Below, in pieces: positions 1 to 11,400 of a stretch of DNA of 56,328 bases; position 1 is the stretch's first letter; the number at the start of each line of letters is the position of its first letter. Made by a program: the position numbers and the translations under genes. The notes under the pieces are model-generated. The model saw only the letters and a list, made by a program, of their open reading frames with translations, was not told where the DNA came from and did no database searches. Source of the DNA: Oppiella nova (lineage: Eukaryota; Arthropoda; Arachnida; Sarcoptiformes; Oppiidae); NCBI GenBank assembly GCA_905397405.1, contig CAJPVJ010000032.1:1-56328 (forward strand), read 5' to 3'.

Positions 1-815
1 TGAAAACTGTGGTCACATTTGTATCACCAAAAGACTGGCGATTAATATTCATAATGTTTGGAGACTTCCCACATCTCATGAACATTGAAAAACATTTTGA
101 TTTAGTGCTCATATTTCTGGTATTATTAACTCATGCGAATTGTCTCATGTTTTTCTATACTAATAAACGGTGTATTCCCAACATTTATGACTATATTTGA
201 TATGTTATCCGGTGGTGTATGTCCAGCAGATATTGGACTTACAGATTGCGAATTTATTTTAAAGTTTGCTATTAAATCTCGAAAAATATTTAAAATATGT
301 CATTTTATTACCGATAAGAATATCATAATAGCGGCAATATTCTGGTCGATTCCGTACCTCAAGAATTGTACTCTAATTGAAATGATATACTATGGCATAC
401 CTTTCATTCACTCGTCAATATTAGTTACATATAATTTTAATATAAATTCATGAACTATTGATTTATTTATATCTTATATCTTATATGTGTGGTTTGAGTG
501 GTTCAGTGGTAGACCTTCGTGAGCACCAACTGATACCATCATCCACTCCATTACTTTATTAATTTTAAATTGAATGAAAAACTTTTTATTAAGATTATTT
601 GAGTCTAAATATTTTTAAAAAGAAAAATGAAATCTCATATAAACCCAATAAATCCTAATCGGATAAACAAATTATGTATAAATAAATACTTTTAATAGAA
701 ATCAAAAAATATATAAAAACCGATCTTTTGTTTGTTATGACATAAGAGACGATATGATGTGAGAATTGATAGTAAAAAAGGCATTAATTTAAGAGCTATT
801 GTAATGACTGAGGGC
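1..815. other. Left-edge region without a recognised gene
   Basis: AT-rich. An open frame at 133-453 (+, 106 codons) and an overlapping shorter one match no family I recognise and show no clear splice context; they may be chance or a degraded exon. A tRNA-like A-box fragment is listed separately. Nothing else stands out. Confidence 0.4.
498..513 (+). repeat. tRNA-Gly-like A-box fragment (possible SINE head)
   Basis: Sixteen bases, GTGGTTCAGTGGTAGA, match the D-arm/A-box of eukaryotic tRNA-Gly. No B box (GGTTCGANNCC) or acceptor stem follows, so this is not a functional tRNA. It could be a tRNA-derived SINE head or a decayed tRNA. Confidence 0.3.
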
Positions 816-2871
816 TCAGAGCCGGGGCTTTAGTCGCTTCCAAATCCAGCGCTGCGACCGGTCGCCGGTGCGGCACTCAGTCAGGTGCACCTTCCCTTGG
901 TCGCCCTCCCAGGCCAGGCACAGACTCTTACGTTTACGCTTATACTTCATTTGTTTGGTGTGCTTATCGTAACTCCAGGAGCCGTCTACTTTTCCCAATT
1001 TGCAGTAAATAAGTGTCATTTTATCCCTATTGGCGTCGACACACCGTTCCCCGACTTCCAGTTGACCCCTTTGGTTCAAACGCAACAATTGGTTGCCTCC
1101 GCGTCCGTGACAGCGAGACAACGACACAGTGGACGGCGGACGAGAGCCCCCGTAGTCCAGACATGTGTGCGTCCGCTCCAGACGTACTTCACCCCAAACC
1201 ACGTTATCCGGGAGTCGCGGGAAGTGTCGAAACACATCCATTGCGTGGTTTTTGACAAACCAATCGAAAGATTTGCATTGTAGGCGTTCCTGTAATAGGG
1301 TTTAGACATGAAATACAATCAGATCGTTAGGATGACAGGGAAAGCCTTACTTTAAGCTCCATTTGTTTGGATATATCCCCGGCGTCGTAGTACTGGGCCA
1401 TAGGCTGTCGGGCGTAGAAATACTGTTTGTAGGGGTCGTCGAACCAGACTTCGATGACTCGCTTATAGTTAGTGAGAACTAACGGCCCCTTTCGCTGGTT
1501 AGCCATTGAGCCGGACGTGTAGGGCCTGTGACGGTATATGTGTCCCACGCGAGAACAGGGCACCCATTGTAGGCGACCCCCGCATTGCCACAGAGTCATA
1601 GCCGCCTAACTCCAGGAAAAACTTGCTGCTAATGGCAAACAGTCCGCCCGCGTGTGTGGGCGAGTCGTACGGCTCCGACACTCTGTGGGTTTTCGTGTGG
1701 TTTTTCATATCTAATTCAATCTCTTTGTATAGCATTCCTATCAATACAAAAGAATCTGTGCTATAGTTTACACATTTATAGTACCGGTAATACACTAGTG
1801 ATAGCACTGGTAGCCAGACATACCCCACTCCCAAATGCCGCGGAAGTGTTGATCGTTTCGCCTATACACGGGTCTGTACTGGAAGTGGTTGGAGTCGATG
1901 CCATCAATGATAGGACAGGTCATCGTTTTGCTGTCGTGAGCGATGGGCGCCAACAGTGGGACCAACCAATTGGTGTTAACCTCGCAGTGGGCGCCCAGAA
2001 AGACAATCACTTCTCCAGCGCCTCCTCAGTGCCTTTGGCACGACTCCGAATTAGTCCCGACCTCTCGCTGTTGCGAATGAGTCTCACTTTCCCGGACCTA
2101 TCACTCAGTGTCTCACCGCTCAAGTCTGCGGCGTTTATCTTATTTGCGGACCAGTTCTGGTCGAACGCCCCGAAGTGATCCATAATATAGTCGTCGAGTT
2201 GTCCTTTGAGTGGTTCCTTATCACTAAAGTCGTCCACAAGTAGTACCTCCCGGAGGAACCTCTTGGGCGACCGCAACAGCACTGAGTGAACAGTTCGCAA
2301 CAAAGTGGTGAACCCCTCGTTATGGAAGACTATCACCACTGGCGGTGGACAGTTGTGTCGCGTAGTGCCAGTACTTGCACTCGTCGTGTCTCAGGTCGGG
2401 CACCGACCTATCCATCGGTATGTGATCAGAGGCCACGATATTCATGCCGTACTCCTTCTTCTTGGCGTTCACCTCATTCCAGTCGATGCCCTCCCCCTCC
2501 AGCAGATACTTATGTCCATTATCTCCCGGTCGGGCCCCACCACCGTCCGGGTGGGCGTTCCCATCCACCACCGCGTCCTCGAAGTTGCCGAGCATTTGAT
2601 CCCTAAATTGAGGCAAACTATTGCACACTTCTTTGACGTCATGTCTGACCACTTGTTCGCTATCATTGGCGCCGACAGCGCTCTGATGCCAACTCTGAGC
2701 GGATCCGCCGCTGTCGCGAGTATCCGCTGACGAGGAATGTATGTCATGTGATGGCAAGACAGTGATTAAGAAGACAATCACGACGACCAACAAAATGATG
2801 GCCAAAACCGGTGTCGTTATCCTCTGCCCTCCTAAGAGTCGGAGTAGACGTGGAAGCAGACGAAACACCAT
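816..2871 (-). pseudogene. GALNT7: Polypeptide N-acetylgalactosaminyltransferase 7-like, broken
   Basis: Family role: Golgi type II enzyme that adds GalNAc to Ser/Thr of (glyco)peptides in mucin-type O-glycosylation. From the Met at 2871 (minus strand) there is a short basic tail, a TM segment (about 20 hydrophobic residues near residues 20-40), a stem, the GT-A domain and a C-terminal ricin-type lectin domain ending at 816. Exons read 2871-1824, 1737-1351 and 1289-816 with good GT/AG sites. GALNT7-type signatures include CKYWHY, VFHNEG, LVDDFS, SPTHAGGLFAIS and WQCGG. The frame is broken at about 2335-2339 (net -2/+1) and about 2015 (one base missing). At 1593-1595 roughly 16 codons that should carry the WGGEN motif are missing, and the deletion also shifts frame. 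The metal-binding DxH motif reads GAH (Gly codon at 1993-1995). Neighbouring genes are intact, so I favour true decay over assembly error. Confidence 0.82.
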
Positions 2872-4222
2872 CGGGTATAGTATTCGGCGGTTATCACACA
2901 ATGGGTCCACACATAGGGTTACACCACAGTCACTATTGCACACCACTATCACTGCTACCACTGATGTCTTCAGTTATTATGCAATCGGTGGTCAATCGGA
3001 GCGACAATTGAGTGAACGATCACTGAATGTATGAATCAATAAATTGTTTGTAAAGTTTATACCATTTGATATTACTATCAGACAAAATAATATTCATTAT
3101 TTTTATTAAATAATTTTTAATTACATAATTAATTGCATTTGCTCCAACTCATACCACATTTGATTTTAATGTCATTTTAAAAATTTACAACGTTAAAACT
3201 ATTTTTATATAAAATAATAATGATCAATTATAACGCAATAAACTGTGTGCCCTCATCAATATTTACTAACAATCTGATCGTAAAAGGTATTGTCTAATAA
3301 TTTAATACATTATTAATAGTATATATGTGTGTCTGTCAGTAAGAAACGGTTTTGTTTTTTAACATTATGACTGTAATTCATAATACATGAACATTTTCAC
3401 AACATATGCAATGAAGTTTTATACAAAAGTTATGAATTACAGTCATAATGTTAAAAAACAAAACCGTTTCTTACTGACAGACTCACATATGTTTTAAGGT
3501 TTATTATGTGAAAAATATTTTGATATATTTTAATTAAAACTACTACTGTGTTGCCATATTGGGGCAATCATTTTCAATAAATAGAAAATGCCCTGATCCT
3601 ACTTATCCATAAAAAGTTATAAACTTTCTCACTCAATGCATACAATTTTAATATCTATTTATTATAATATTTATAAAAACATTAATCTCTTTAATCCAGT
3701 ATATCATCAAACGGGAGAAGACGCTCAAAGATCTTGAGTCTGTATTATGTCCGCCGATGCCATCATTTTGGCTCAAATTACGGCAATACACGACTCGACC
3801 CTATTTATGAGACACACCCGCCGTGCATAGCTTTAGGAAAGCCTTACGTGAGGCCTATAAAACGCGTTCAAATTTAAGAAACGGTGGCCCACAAAATTCA
3901 CAGTTATAGTTAAAATGTATTAAAATTTATTATGAACTAGTTTAATATATAAATTTAATTAAAGCTATACTATAGCTATGGGAGTAATCATTATTAATTG
4001 ATAAAAAATCTCCTGATCCTACCTATCCGTAAACAGTTTTAAACTTTCTCATTGAATACATACAATATTTAATTTCTATTTATTATAATATTAATAATAA
4101 TTTTCATTTCGATGGACAGATAACAGGACTGACAGCCATTGTGTCGGGGGTAACGAGAAGGACAGCCATACGTGTAGTGTTGACACGACCCCTCGTGCCC
4201 CGCAAGGCTAACAGCTTTATTA
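2872..4222. other. Gene-free stretch between GALNT7 remnant and GTPase copy 1
   Basis: It contains the foldback element at 3321-3492. It also has a diverged direct repeat of about 95 bp (3588-3680 and 4008-4105), recognisable by GATCCTACNTATCC followed by an AT-rich tail. A less AT-rich patch at 3700-3890 has no open frame I recognise. The part next to 4223 would be 3' flank of the minus-strand GTPase. Confidence 0.5.
3321..3492. repeat. Foldback/MITE-like inverted repeat
   Basis: Arms 3330-3382 and 3430-3482 are near-perfect reverse complements (about 53 bp, starting GTCTGTCAGTAAGAAACGG). Weaker pairing extends to about 3321 and 3492 around a 47-bp loop. There is no coding capacity. Confidence 0.85.
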
Positions 4223-6735
4223 CTACCAATACCACCATTTACGAGCCTTAATTGTGGAACATCTTCCTTTTCTACCCTGAACAGTTTGCAAATTTCCTTT
4301 AATATAATGTGTTTCCTTATATATTGCGCTTGTTAGTGGCCTGACTGTCACAGAATCTAGACTATCCTGTATTTGTCTACCGATAATGGGCAATGAATTT
4401 AGTGTAGCAATTAATTCTCTCATCTCATCAGGTACTATTTCATGGCACACATGTTGCTTGCTCATACAATTTTGTAGTATACGCGCCTCTTCTGTACACA
4501 TTGATAACATAGCTTCCAATTTAATTAATGAGTTATCATCTCCGCCATTGGTTACCTTGATGTAAAAAATAAATAATAAAACCTTTATTGTTAGACAAAT
4601 TTAATATAATATCGTTATATAATAATTATTAGTATAGATTTTATAAACTTAAAATTAGATTTGATAAATTAATATACCAGCTATATGTTATATATTTTAT
4701 TTTAAAAAATTGTACCATTTCCTTTTCGCGTTTGATTAACAGCTCAATATAATCCTTACGTTTATTATTATAAGGAATTATTGCATTGGTTTGAAGATAT
4801 ATTCCAAATTTTATTGTTACCCTCTGTACTTGATCATATTCATTTGTATACTCATTTACTCTACTCTTAAGATCATTTACAAATAAATTAGCCTTTTCCT
4901 TATTATCATCTGCCAATTCGAGTAAGGTTTTTGTAGATTCATCAAGCACATTTGCATTTGTTACGACACATTCATAATATATATGCATGTGCTTATCCCA
5001 ATTGCAACCACAGTTAGTGCATATATAGTCCGCATTCATGCAAACACAGCGTTGGAGCTCTGGTAATGGATAACAGTTTTCGGGAACACCATTTGCACAT
5101 GTACAATTAATATGGCACCGAGTATGGTAGTTAATTTGCGCGACGCCCGTTTTTAGACATGTGTAATATTGCACACAACTGGTCGCCACGCAAACTGTTG
5201 TAGGTGTATCCAGCTGGTGTGTTTCGACTTGTTGAAAACTAACTGTTTTATTGATTAATGCCATTGAATCTTGGTCCTTATTTTTAATTTCATTGATTTT
5301 ATCTCCAATGAGTGTACTATTGGTCTCAATATTTTTGGAAATATTGACAACAGGTTTTATGCAACACTGCATAAGTTTTTTGGTTTCATTTAGGGTGATC
5401 GTTTTATTAGTAGGGAATGCATCTAGGTGTTTTATGTGCTTGAACATTCTAGTAATTTCGGCAACGGATTTGTCCCAACTAACCTCAAACGATCGTATTT
5501 CATCGTGATCAAATTTAAGACCTAGAAACATAGCAAATAAATATATTTAACTTATATTTAAATATGATTAAATTATAATAATTTAACCAAGATATAATGA
5601 ATAATGTAATATACCATTATGAAGTGCGCATAAAAATCTAAACGATTCACTGTCCATACAATACATCGTATGTTTAGTTAGCAATACATTTGCGTCGTTG
5701 TGTTCATTAAGCAGGGTCCTCAGCGCCGGTAAAGTATCACCAGGTCTATAAAATGTACCACGGGCATTTGTAAAGCAAAACACTATATTGTTAATAGCAT
5801 TGCGATGTAATCGGGACAACAGCTCACGAACGCTATACTCAAACATCGCTGTCAGTCGGGCCTGATTTGGACGCAATAGTATCAAAATGGCGTGCATTTC
5901 ACCAAAATTCTTGATAAATTCAAATATGGCGTCAAAATTGATCATGTCCTGCTCGATACCCCTGGTGTCACCAATGCCAGGCGTGTCGATTAGTCTAATC
6001 AGAGATTTGCCTATAAATATAAAACATTATAAATTATAATTTATAATATCATTAAAGTTACTGTATGTTAGTAAGCATGGTCAAACCATATTTAATAGTG
6101 TATGCTTTTGGCACTTGGGTTGCCGATTGACCAGTTGTTTGCGTCTCATTGTCATCGTGGTTATTATGACCACATTTTACTATACGCCCTTTAAAACTAT
6201 TGCCAACTATCGAAAATTGAGCCGGTATCAATATTAATGGTCTATTGCTTTTTGCATCATTCAGTGATTTAAATGTTGCGTAATTAGCTAAAGCATTAAG
6301 CCAAGTAGATTTGCCAACACCGGTCTCGCCTAAAACGAGCATGTTCAACTCTTTAATTGGTCGTATGTTAGCTAATATCTGTTGCAATTGATCATGTGCA
6401 AATTTTAAATATTCGTTGCCATGGGCATCGTTGTTGCATTTAAATTTGTAACTATAAATTTCACCCCGACCACAATCGCAATACAAATAGCCATTTAAAT
6501 CGTACTCAATCATAGCATTGCAAATATCGCAAAACCAAATGTGCTTGGTATTAACACAATAGTTACGTACGCATGTACGTACGGCAAAGCCACGACTTGA
6601 GCCGGGACAGCTAAGTTCCAATATAACCATTTCATCGGGTTTTGTATCAATGTGTTCAATTGATTGGGAATAAATTACCAAGCATCTATCTAGTTGTTTT
6701 AAGTTAGAATTTTTGAACTTTATTTTATTGGACAT
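4223..6735 (-). CDS. AIG1-like GTPase with zinc-ribbon and Cys-rich C-terminal module (copy 1, 727 aa)
   Basis: Four exons: 6735-6087, 6010-5615, 5521-4716 and 4555-4223. Phases join without a stop. N-terminal zinc-ribbon-like Cys clusters lie at about residues 43-100 (CPGS, CDICN, CDCG). The G domain has P-loop GETGVGKST at about 136-144, G3 DTPGIGDTRG at about 225 and an FCFTNARG stretch. A helical region follows, then a second Cys/His-rich module at about 459-532 (CTNCGCNWDKHMHIYYE), another helical part and a tail ending KWWYW. The architecture resembles the poorly described arthropod/fungal 'AIG1/DUF8206' GTPases; I cannot assign a substrate. AIG1/GIMAP relatives often act at membranes or in immunity, but for this gene that is inference. 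It is divergently paired with the copy starting at 8484, which lacks the second Cys-rich module and has two extra introns. Confidence 0.85.
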
Positions 6736-8483
6736 TATTATTATTATAACAATCTATTAAACACATTAAGCATTATTATATATTATAAAATAATAATATA
6801 ATAACATATAAAATAATAATGTTAATTAAAAATTCCAATTATTATTATAAATTTATAGATTTATCTAACAACTAAGCATTGCTAATTAAACCATGAAATT
6901 ATCTGCAATTTACTAAAGATCAGTTTGTTATTGTATAAAATATTTGGGCAATTTAACATTTTAAAATTTTCATATAATTCTAGTTTAAAAATATTTTTTT
7001 GACCTAATTATAAATATATAAATATAATGAAATATTATTTAAATTACTTACATCGTTAAATTGTTTAAATTAATTTTTATTTAGTTTATAAAATTATTAA
7101 TCAATGTTTAATAATTTTACTGATATATTTTAATAATTTCACATATACACACACACTAATGCTTTTTATATTACTATATTTATTCTGGAATGTAATAATA
7201 ACTCAATAACCTTGTAGACTGGAAATATATAATATAAAAAAATATATAAAAACTTTAAGTGAAAATTTCACTCTGAAATTAGTATTTGTTTGTATTTTAT
7301 GAGTTCAACAGTACAAGGCTATTTTTATTACATTCGTGAATAAATATATTAATATAAATTCAATGCACATACTAATTTCACTTATAATATTTTATATTAA
7401 ATATAAGCTAAAAATTATTAAGTATCATAAGCACTTAATATCAATATCATGTGGTCATAATTTTTGCCATTCTCAAATACTAACATTACTTGAGATTACA
7501 GAGATGATATTGCTTAATATTTATGTCTTGTCTTTCCAAATGTTGAATTATGCATAGCAACACATATGCTAAATAACATTATATATAAATTTATATATAA
7601 TGTTAGATAAAATATTCAGTCATAACAAAAATAAATATCAATTGAATTACAAATAACTACTAAATGTATGCCAAATGAAATTATTTTAATTCAAACTAAT
7701 CATATCAGATATAATTGCTGCAGTCTATGTCTATTTCATGTTAAAACTTTGGTATGTAATTTGTAGTTTATATATTTTAAAACAATAATTAATTATAATA
7801 TTAATTTTAGTGTTTTATTATACGCAGATTTTTATAATTTACTTTAATAATTTGTAGTGTATCTACTTAAATTAATAAGAACAAAATAATAATATATAAA
7901 AAAATTAATTAAACTTACAATGCAAGAACGGCAATTGTTTCAGCTAATTGCAATTAAAACGGAGTGAATTATACTCGTATGGTTTGGTGTAATAAGAATA
8001 TCCAGGTCCGGTAATCTAGCGGAATGTCTTAGGTGACCAAATCGGTGATTATATTAGGGACGCGCTATTAAAACTCTATACATTTTTGCATTAAAATACA
8101 TTCATTCCTAGTATTGTAACTCTGACTCGTATAGTATGAATAGTTGAATAGGATTTTATATCAAAAATGAATAGAAATTTTAAAGCACGTCTTTAATATA
8201 ATCACTGATTTGGACACCTAAGACATTCCGCTAGATTACCTGGATAGTTTTATTATATCATATCAAACGACTATAATTCACGCTGTTTTAATTGCAATTA
8301 GCGGAAACACTTGCCGTTCTTGCATTGTTAGCTCATATTCTTTATTTATCAGTTATTTTACTTTTTGATTTTTATTTTAAAATAATATTTTAAATATTCA
8401 ATAAATATTATTAATAACTTATAATTTCACATGTAAATTCATACTGCTAATATCAGTAATAGCTCATCAAAACGCTATCAAAC
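6736..8483. promoter_or_regulatory. Shared upstream region of the divergent GTPase pair
   Basis: About 1.75 kb between the two start codons (6735 minus, 8484 plus), so it must hold both promoters unless non-coding exons extend further. It is very AT-rich and has no convincing gene; the frame at 7336-7557 is low-complexity. Most of the half nearest copy 2 is a foldback element (7917-8329) ending about 155 bp before the ATG. Confidence 0.45.
7917..8329. repeat. Foldback/MITE-like element upstream of GTPase copy 2
   Basis: Arms start ACAATGCAAGAACGGCAA at 7917 and end with its reverse complement at 8329. Pairing continues inward through GGTAATCTAGCGGAATGTCT (about 8009-8028) and its complement (about 8222-8241). 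There is no open frame. Its position suggests it may supply or disturb copy 2's promoter. Confidence 0.85.
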
Positions 8484-11400
8484 ATGGACCAGGATAAAAA
8501 CATATTGCTCGATTATATTACCAATTATGACCGGTGTTTGATTAAGCCAACTGAGCCGGTTCATTTAGTAGTACATAAGCCCAACAAGCGTGTCATTTTG
8601 GAGATACGATGTCCTGGCTCATTATCAGGCTATTGTGATTCAAAGGATGAACATACCTGGCACTGTTACAAATGCGACGAACTAATTGAGCATGGTTTCG
8701 ATGGCCACTTTTATTGTGCATGCGGTAAAGCGTCAAGTAAATCTTACCAGTATAAATGTAACAGTGATAAGCACGGTGGTGATTTCTTAAGTTTCACAGG
8801 TAAATTTGTTAATAATACAATAATTTATATTATAAATTTTGAAATCTTGAAATTTAAATATAAAAATAGTATATTTAAAATATATTTTAAAGGTTTGCAA
8901 TATTTTAACACAACATTGATCCATGTCAAATTAATAGATAATGATTTGGCAAAACTATTAGAAAAATTGCGACCAATGAAAGAGATGAATATATTGATTT
9001 TGGGCGAAATTGGCGTGGGTAAGTCCACCTGGATAAATGGCCTGGTCAATTACATGACATTTAAGTCACTGGATGATGCCGAGCAGAATAAATCGCTGAG
9101 TCCAATAGCGTCATCATTCATAATTACCGATGAAAACTATAAGCAAGTTGAAATTAAGATTGGCGACGATAAGAATGAGGTAATGGCTGCCGGACAGTGG
9201 GCTACTCAAAAACCAAAAGCCTATGTATTGGATTTGGGTCAGTTATTGTCAATCCTATTCATTTCTATTCTACATGCTAATTAACTTAAATTTCAAAATT
9301 CGCTGCTCCATTAATCAAGGTAAACAACGCGTTAGATTTATTGATACGCCTGGCATTGGTGACACGCGTGGCCTCGAACAGGACAAAGAGAACTTCGACG
9401 CCATATTGGGCTACATCTCAAACCTGGATGAGTTGCACGGCATATGCATACTTTTGAAGCCCAACAACACCCGACTCACTGTTATGTTCCAGTTCTACGT
9501 CAAAGAGTTGTTGACACATTTGCACAAAAGTGCAAGCAACAACATCGTGTTTTGCTTCACTAATGCACGTAGCACGTTTTATAGGTAGGGTAACCAGGGT
9601 TCCGTTTTATGGGATTAATGCGTTTTAATTCTTTTAATTCAAAATTCAAAACTTAATGGGGAACCTCGTTAGGTGTCAGCAAATTGTGCCAGGATAATCT
9701 GCAATAACATAAACTCTATGATCATATCTACCATTTTAATTGATTAAACTTTCCGAATACCACCAACTAGTCACTGGTGACATGCACATTTTACATATTA
9801 AATAGCATTATAAATATAAACGGCACTTCACCAATACTTTGACCGCAATTATCCGACAGATTTTAATACAAATTGTGATTATATTTACAAAAAATATAAG
9901 TCTATGAATTCATATAAAAATATTACTGTATGATTGAATAGCCATCCATATAACTTCACCAATACTTTGACCCCAATTATCCGACAGATTTTAATACAAA
10001 TTGTGATTATATTTACAAAAAATATAAGTCTATGAATTCATATAAAAATATTACTGTATGATTGAATAGCCATCCATATTTATAATGTTATTTTATATGT
10101 AAAATGTGCATGTCACCAGTGACTATAAGTGGATTTACGGGATTAGTTGGTGATATTCGGAAAGTTTGATCAATTCAAATGGTAGATATGATCATTGAGT
10201 TTATGTTAATGCAGATTATCCTGGCACAGTTTGCTGACACCTAACGAGGTTCCCCATTTAGAGTTAATATCAGATTATATTTATCAAATGTAGTCCTTCA
10301 ACTCCGCTTTAATATGAGTATCAATGTATCACTGTATTATAAACATTTCATGAGCATTGCTTAAAATCTTTGTTTATATGAGTCAATTTGGGAACTGGCA
10401 AATTGACCTAAAAACCAATTGACCTAAACGTAAATAACTTAATGACCAATAGACTTGTGACCATTATAAGGTTAGGTTAGGTCAAGGGGAACATTTTACA
10501 CTGGTCATCATGTATATTTACCTACCTGGAGGTCAAGTTATTTAAGTTTAGGTCAATTGGTTTTTAGGTCAATAGACCCGAACCCGTCAATTTCAAGTTT
10601 ATTACTATAATTAAAATTATTTGTTACTATGATATATTAATCACTCTATCCATAGACCGGGTGATACACTGCCGGCGCTAACAATGCTTCTGAATGAGAA
10701 TAAAGACGTTAATATAGAGCTGTCGAAGCATACGATATATTGTATGGACAACGAGTCGTTTAGATTTCTGTGTGCTATTCATAATGGTATGGAAACTATT
10801 TTTAAACATATTGCCTAGTTGTTTGTAATTAGGACTGTGAAAATGAAACGTTGTTTAATTTTTTAACAAGGTATTAAATTTGAGCAAGATGATAAACATA
10901 ATTTTTCGGTCTCGTGGGACAAGTCGGTGGCCGAAACAAATCGACTGTTCGAACACATCGACGGCCTAAAGCCGCACAACACCCGGGACACTTTATCGCT
11001 GAATGACGCGCGCAAGGTCATTTTGAGTTTAACAAAACCAATGGCTGACATTAGCAAGAACGTTCAGACAAATAAGGTGAACGCTTTGAAACAGGAAGAG
11101 GAAGAGATCCGATCCGTGGCCGTCAAGTTGGGCAGTTTCCTCAAAATGAATGCAATCAGTTCTTATAACGACTCGCTTAAGGATTATCTGACGGTGCTCA
11201 TTAGACAGGAAAAGGACAAGGTATTAAAACTAATGAAAAAACCGTGATATCACTAGTTGGCGTAAATATAATTCTTGAGAAATAAAATTATACAATATTA
11301 TCTACAAATTTCATTTAATATATTTGGCTAGCGTGCTTAACTTGCCTATTGTTAATCCAGTTTAAACATTGATAGCAGTTAAATCAATATTTGAATTAAC

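Noticed and set aside
885-1283. Plus-strand frame of 132 codons
   Set aside because: It is antisense to the GALNT7 lectin exon, which has clear family similarity on the minus strand.
7336-7557. 73-codon frame upstream of GTPase copy 2
   Set aside because: AT-rich low-complexity translation, no conserved motif, lies in the intergenic promoter region.
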